Shown: in pieces, positions 58,901 to 64,000 of the stretch
Layout of the letters: every line of letters starts with the position of its first letter
Numbering within the stretch: the stretch's first letter is position 1
Source: Sambucus nigra
Lineage: Eukaryota > Streptophyta > Magnoliopsida > Dipsacales > Adoxaceae
Length of the DNA stretch: 64,000 nt
Reading direction: 5' to 3'
Assembly: GCA_949130495.1 (NCBI GenBank)
Contig: OX422217.1
Location: 578,318,606 to 578,382,605, forward strand
Made by a program: the position numbers and the translations under genes
The notes under the pieces: model-generated
Databases searched by the model: none
What the model was told of the DNA's origin: nothing
What the model saw: only the letters and a program-made list of their open reading frames with translations

Positions 58901-61900
58901 TGACCTATAATCAATGTCCAAGAAAAAAATTTATGATTAGTTTTGGTAACTTGATTTTCATATTAGACTCTTATTTTTTAACGCTCCAAAAGAAAAGGTG
59001 GGACTCATAATTGGAACCTCGGAAGAATAAGATTGAGAGGTAAAAATTTGCAGTTCATCATACTTGCTTATGATTTAACTATCATACTATTTTCATGAGC
59101 AGTTTGATACAATATGTGGACCATTGACATTCGTTTTTATTCTAACCCTTTTTCTTGATTCACATAATATCACCTGTCTGCGAATTTTGCTTATTGTCAT
59201 GTTAAGCGCATATGAAGTGTGCAGTTAAATACATGTGATGCAATTGAGTTGGTACTTTCATTTTCTTTCCTTCCTTACCTCTGAGGATCGTTAGTTTTGA
59301 ATTGAAATGAAATTGATACATATCCTTATTCTTCAGAGAATGTTGGCTTATCTCTCTCGTACGGATTATCCCTCAACGGCGTGTTGTTCTGGGCCATATA
59401 TATGAGTTGCTTTGTTGAAAATAGAATGGTTTCTGTTGAGAGGGTGAAACAGTTCACAAACATACCATCAGAAGCAGAATGGGAGAAGAAAGATTGTCTT
59501 CCTTCTCCAAATTGGCCAACTCATGGCAATGTTGAGCTCAAGGATTTGCAGGTAATTAGCCTTAGATCCATTTTGATTTCATGCTACATTAATTGTTATT
59601 TCATTATTGCAAAGCATCATAACAAATTTTCATCCAATAGTTATATATATTTTTTACTTCACAACCTGAGATAATTCGGTATTTAAAGATACCCTTGACA
59701 TGTTCATTAATTAGAATTATTCACGTTACATTGAGTTTTTTGAAGGTATTTATTGCAAAGCAACATAACAAATTTTCATCCAATTAGATTTTTATACTTC
59801 GCATGGGATAATTTGGTATTTAGAAATACCACCTACGTGTTCATTAATTACAACCACTTTGTACTTGTGCATTTTTTAATGAACGTAATAAGACATTGAA
59901 AAATAACCCTTAATTCCTTGTTGTAATTGGTCATTGCCAGCGGTAACGGACACGCATGTGACACAGGTTATTTTTTACCCTCCCACCCAACCCATCTGCC
60001 ACCGGTTATCAATAACCCACCTCCCTTACAAGGTTTATGAGGTGTGTGTGTATATTCAAAAACAAACGTGTCACGCGTGTTCGTTGCCATTGGCGCGGAC
60101 CAATTGCAACAAGGAATTAAGGGTTATTTTTTAATGTAGGTTCATTAACAAGTTCATTATTTTGGTTCACTTAAGAACCTTTCTCTCCTCTCTCTCTATA
60201 GATATAGAAATTGGAATTATTCCTGACCGAAATAGTTGAATATATGGTGAACAGGTCAGATATCGTCCAAACACTCCTCTAGTTCTTAAAGGGATCACTC
60301 TCAACATCCGAGGGGGTGAGAAGATTGGGATAGTTGGTCGAACCGGGGGTGGAAAATCGACTTTAATCCAAGTATTCTTTAGGTTGGTGGAGCCTTCGGG
60401 AGGAAAAGTAATCATTGATGGCATTGACATTTCCGTTCTTGGGCTTCATGATCTTAGGTCTAGATTTGGAATCATTCCTCAAGAACCTGTCCTTTTCGAA
60501 GGAACGGTTAGAAGCAACATCGACCCAATTGGGAGGCATTCTGACGAAGAAATTTGGCAGGTAAATATGCAGTTATTATTTCTTTGTATAAGACACTGTA
60601 ACCGGTTGCGCTTAGGCGCTGTTTGTTTGTTGATTCTGAATTTTAGTCCATTCAAAGTTTAAAGTGTTGAAATGTTCTTTTTCTTACATCTTAATAGGCT
60701 AGCAGTCTTGTTGCTGATTTTTTAAAGGTATCCATTAAGATGTGATACTAACTAAAACATTATGCATAGAAAACAAATTTTCGGATTTTGAAGATTTTAG
60801 ATACGGACTTCGGATTGAGATAAAAAAATTATAATAAAAGAAGGAAAAACGCACCCTGTGATTTGAAAAAATTAAGTAATAAATCCTTTTCATACACTAG
60901 TGATGCACATACTGGTGGCACGGCCAAAGTTTTGCTTTTGGTGCATTCCTGTCAGTGGTATGCGCATGCATAATATACATTAGGATTTATTTTATATTCT
61001 GTAGGGTTTAGTGGAGAGGGAATCCAGGAATTTGAATTAAATTACATAACCATATTTGTATACCTCTCTAAACTACACCCCCACACATATAACCCCCCTA
61101 TACCTATAACTACTCATTTAGGGTAGAAGGATTTCATAAACACACATTCCGCGTTATGTATAAATTGTTTGAAGGGATTCATTTCCAGGAATATATAATA
61201 TATCTTGATTGTGATATATCTAATTTGAGAACATAATTTTGTAGAGCCTTGAACGCTGCCAGCTTAAAGATGTGGTTGCTACAAAACCTGGAAAACTTGA
61301 TTCTGCAGGTATTTTTGTACTTGTAATTATGCAAGCCAGCTAGCGAATCCTATTTTACTTAATATTTTCTTCAAATCAACATTGGTGCTTAATTTTTTTT
61401 TCCTCAGTTGCCGATAGTGGTGAAAATTGGAGCGTGGGACAGAGGCAGCTTCTTTGCTTGGGGAGGGTGATGCTAAAGCGCAGTCGGCTTTTGTTTATGG
61501 ACGAGGCAACCGCTTCTGTCGATTCTCAAACTGATGCTGTAATACAAAGAATTATTCGGGAGGATTTTTCGGCCTGTACAATTATCAGCATTGCTCACCG
61601 GATTCCAACTGTCATGGATTGTGATAGGGTTCTTGTAGTAGACGCAGGTGTGCGATTCACTCTCTTCACTATTCCTTTATGCTTTTATGTAGCGTGCTTT
61701 TGATTACAAAGTTAGAAAATGGTTGAAAAACAATTTATTTTTTCGAAGTTAGAAAACAAGGGGAAAAATAAATTATTGGCTTGGGGATGCGCTCTCTTGC
61801 TTTTCTGGTTTTCAATCATACAATTCTGAACTTATTTTTACTTCGACCGAAAGAATTGGATTTCATAAAAACTGCAAAAGTAAGAGATCATCTCACTGCA

Positions 61901-62167
61901 TCCCCCGGGTCTTGGGGTTTGACTGCCGAAGTATAATTAAAAAAGTGTACTTTTGCAATAGAGAATACAATGAGGTTTGAATTTTTAGAATATGTTTGAT
62001 TGAAATATGGTAACTATTTATTATATGTGGGTTTCTGATATACATCTCTCTGTTTTTTTTAAAAAGGATGGGCAAAAGAATTTGACAGTCCAACTCATTT
62101 GCTTGCGAGGCCCTCACTTTTTGGAGCATTGGTTCAAGAGTATGCCAACCGCTCATCTGGACTATAA
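52920..62167 (+). CDS. ABCC: ABCC-subfamily ABC transporter (MRP type), ABCC4/ABCC14-like
   Basis: Full-length ATP-driven transporter of the MRP family, which moves anionic conjugates, folates or similar solutes across the plasma or vacuolar membrane in plants; substrate not deducible. Eleven exons, GT-AG throughout: 52920-55010, 55167-55487, 56354-56440, 56758-57387, 57639-57803, 58223-58517, 59337-59551, 60255-60560, 61245-61308, 61408-61647, 62067-62167. They total 4,515 bases, 1,504 residues and a TAA stop, with every junction in phase. Five hydrophobic spans at residues 46-218 form the TMD0. NBD1: Walker [10 protein letters not shown] at 674, LSGGQ at 764, Walker B with D-D at about 788, His 821. 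NBD2: Walker [10 protein letters not shown] at 1296, signature S-V-G-Q at 1400, catalytic Glu 1424 in M-D-E-A-T-A-S-V-D, His 1455. NBD1 lacks the catalytic Glu (D-D), as is usual in ABCC proteins. The N-terminus ([14 protein letters not shown]) and the G-G-G Walker A point to ABCC4/ABCC14. The earlier TTG at 52896 in the same frame is not needed; the ATG at 52920 fits the family N-terminus. Confidence 0.95.
55524..55537. repeat. 14-bp target duplication, left
   Basis: ATATTGAATGGTCT, repeated exactly at 55701-55714 around the intronic SINE. Confidence 0.85.
55538..55700 (+). mobile_element. tRNA-derived SINE in intron 2 of the ABC gene
   Basis: A 163-bp insertion with an A-box-like TGGTGCAATGGCAAGTG and a B box GGGTTCGAGTCTTGG 50 bases apart, and a T-run end (CCTTTTTTTT) after GGGTACGA. 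The pattern is close to the Au-type SINE of flowering plants, which ends in a T tail rather than an A tail. Perfect 14-bp target duplications flank it. It sits in an intron between NBD1 exons, so the coding sequence is unaffected. Confidence 0.85.
55701..55714. repeat. 14-bp target duplication, right
   Basis: An exact copy of 55524-55537. Confidence 0.85.
57430..57523. repeat. Fold-back with a 20-G loop in intron 4 of the ABC gene
   Basis: Left arm TTAGACTTGCCCCCTAGAAG and right arm (reverse complement) TTAGACTAACCTCCTAGAAG pair over about 30 bases. The loop is an uninterrupted run of 20 G (57463-57482). Probably a small MITE whose centre expanded as a homopolymer. Confidence 0.75.
59603..59850 (+). 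repeat. Local duplication in intron 7 of the ABC gene
   Basis: A segment starting about 59603 (ATTATTGCAAAGCATCATAAC) recurs from about 59749 (TTATTGCAAAGCAACATAAC), both continuing through TTTTCATCCAAT and GGTATTTA(A/G)A to GTTCATTAATTA. Two copies with modest divergence. Confidence 0.75.
59894..60136. mobile_element. MITE with about 37-bp inverted ends in intron 7 of the ABC gene
   Basis: The left end CATTGAAAAATAACCC continues through TTAATTCCTTGTTG. The right end, on the opposite strand, is CATTAAAAAATAACCC and then the same. About 37 bases match with two differences. A TTGGCGCGGACCAATTG centre-right motif recalls the GGCGCGGACC of the elements at 4753, 6351 and 6661. Non-coding, and its insertion left the flanking exons intact. 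Confidence 0.8.
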
Positions 62168-62701
62168 ACAACCATTTTGGCTTTGATATTTAACCAATGA
62201 AAGCAGTAGTTTTCCCATGACTGTTTGAAGGTCCCTTAAACCAACATTCCCAACATTCTGTTAATCAGAATACTACAATAGTTATAGCTAATTTTGTTGC
62301 AATAGATATTAATGAAGTCCAAGCCTCTTTGTGAACAGAATTTGGGAAGATTGTTTCCTTATAAAGCTAATGATATACTAATAATTGTGCTGGAATGGAA
62401 AAAATCTCTATTTGTTTATTTTTGTTTGTGTGGTGCTTGAATGTAAATATATGTTATTGGAAGGGGGAATCGTAAATTTAGGACCCATTGTAATATGTAT
62501 TTTGGAAATAGAACAAAAACATTTCATTTATAATTTTAGTTCCTATTTTTTAACATCCATAATACGTCAATCAATCACAGCATGTTACGCCAATCGATAA
62601 TTTGAAAATAGGGATTAAAAATGAAAATCAAATGTTTGTTATCCTATATTTATAATTGATATTAATTTTGGTCCTAAAAATATATAAACTATAAAAGTAA
62701 T

Positions 62702-62763
62702 TCTATGTATACCCTCAAATGAGACCCTCTCATCTATGTATACCCTCAAATGAGACCCTCTCA
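62702..62763 (+). repeat. Two perfect 31-bp tandem copies
   Basis: Two exact copies of a unit beginning TCTATGTATACCC and ending GACCCTCTCA, 62702-62732 and 62733-62763. Being identical, they are recent. Confidence 0.92.
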
Positions 62764-63024
62764 TCAGACCTTTTGATGTGTCAAAAATACATTGGTAGGT
62801 GTTTCAAGTGGACTTCATCTGAGTCCTAGACACCAGCCAATGTATTGTCAACAAGTCACCAAGGTTTGATTTGAAGATAAAAAATTAGAGTATGCGTATT
62901 ACTCAATAAATAATAGGATGTTATGTCCTTTTCTCATTACCCACTCCCTAAATAATTGAATTTAATGAAAAATTATTTTTCGTTGCCCTTTTCTTTCTGA
63001 AGATTCATAGTTAGGTTTGGTGTA

Positions 63025-63134
63025 AGAAGTTTTCATTTAGCTGAAATTATCATTTAATCAATTTTTTTATTATTTTGCTAGAAGTTTTCATTTAGCTGAA
63101 ATTGTCATTTGATCAATTTTTTTATTATTTTGCC
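63025..63134 (+). repeat. Two 55-bp tandem copies
   Basis: 63025-63079 and 63080-63134 both begin AGAAGTTTTCATTTAGCTG and differ at only a few bases. Confidence 0.9.
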
Positions 63135-63412
63135 AAGCGCTGACTGTAAAATCATTCTTAAGAACATCGTAATATTAATTATGAATACATTAATATGATT
63201 AAACATTATCATACAATTGTTTTTAATAAAAGGATCTTGGATCTTCACGTTTTCACAAAATTAATTGTTCTATATAACTATGAATGAAAAATCAACCTTT
63301 GTCCATTGCAGTTAATTGGAATAAAGAGACTTGAATGCTCCTATTAATTTCTTCTTTGAATTCCTTAAAGAACAACCCAAAAATTGTCTTCTTGTGTTCA
63401 CAGAATTTTTAT

Positions 63413-63457
63413 GAGAAAATACGAATAAAGGGAATTTCGTATTTTCTCTCACACCTT
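63413..63457. repeat. Hairpin with a 15-base-class stem
   Basis: GAGAAAATACGAA and its complement TTCGTATTTTCTC are separated by about 10 bases. The region (63300-63800), with TTATAAATAG just after, may be an LTR-type relic, but there is no second copy in the window. Confidence 0.6.
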
Positions 63458-64000
63458 ATAAATAGTGTGTTACGAAGATAACCCTAGATGGTGTAGGGGT
63501 CCTCTATTTATCAGGGGAAGAAGGTCAAAATCCTAGTCAATATAGGACTCTATTTCAACTCTCCTACTAATCTCACTAACCATCAAGTGAGTAACAAATA
63601 GGAACAACTCAATCCTTTAATATTAGTATTTATCACGTGTCTAATTAATTATTCAATATTTATCAAGATCACATAAATGAGAAATTCATAATTTCGAAAT
63701 TTAATATGTATGAAATTAATAAATTAATTTCGAGATTTAATTATTAATTTCCAACGTTGGCATAGCGTTATAGACTGATTTTCATTAAATATAAAAATCT
63801 CAAGCATTTTTCTAATTAAACATAATTTTCAAATATTCAACAATATAGGATAAGCAAGATAGTAAAGGAAGAAAAGACAACCAAGTCTTTAAATGTTGTT
63901 CAGCGGAGCCCACCTATTGATTGCAAAATCTTAATTGAGGTTACGTTTCTTTATTTTCACGTTTGAATGGATGTTTGTAGTCAGATTCATTCAGTTTCAA

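Larger units (their letters stand above)
62168..64000. other. Downstream region of the ABC gene, mostly unassigned
   Basis: This follows the stop codon. No second gene is seen to the window's end. It contains two small tandem duplications (62702-62763 and 63025-63134) and a perfect hairpin (63413-63457). The 3' UTR end cannot be placed; AATAAA-like signals are ambiguous in such AT-rich DNA. Confidence 0.45.

Overview
The window looks like nuclear DNA of a dicot plant. It is AT-rich, its one clear gene has many GT-AG introns, and most of the rest is nested transposable elements. The residues of the host gene suggest an asterid, but that is an inference from memory. No bacterial, organellar or viral genes were recognised.

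The one clearly intact host gene is a full-length ABCC-subfamily (MRP-type) ABC transporter on the + strand, with coding sequence between 52920 and 62167. Eleven coding exons join in frame to 1,504 codons. It most resembles the plant ABCC4/ABCC14 group. It has a TATA box near 50861, a predicted 1.9-kb intron in the 5' leader and an 8-codon upstream ORF. Its introns carry a recent SINE, two fold-back elements and a tandem duplication.

The rest is layered mobile DNA. 1-9.3 kb is mostly unassigned DNA with MITE-like fold-backs, two tRNA-derived SINEs and one candidate small secreted peptide near 2.6 kb. 9.3-15.6 kb holds two or more non-autonomous Helitron-like elements, all on the - strand and arranged end to end. 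16.1-17.2 kb is a broken plant-mobile-domain gene on the - strand. 17.2-21.6 kb is the 3' half of a SIRE-like Ty1/copia element on the - strand (RT, RNase H, polypurine tract, 3' LTR). 21.6-23.4 kb looks like part of another LTR. 23.4-40.6 kb is a long-LTR Ty3/gypsy element on the - strand, with a 6.4-kb CACTA transposon in its internal region and a 1.6-kb solo LTR in its 5' LTR. 42.3-47.1 kb is a complete non-autonomous SIRE-like copia element on the + strand with a gag-only ORF. 48.3-50.3 kb has a MITE and a Helitron-like element.

The transposon genes are all decayed by stops, frameshifts or lost motif residues. The interest therefore lies in how the insertions nest, in structures inside the elements (a long hairpin in the CACTA element, a palindrome shared by unrelated LTRs) and in the architecture of the transporter gene. 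I found no convincing sign of an undescribed multi-gene system.
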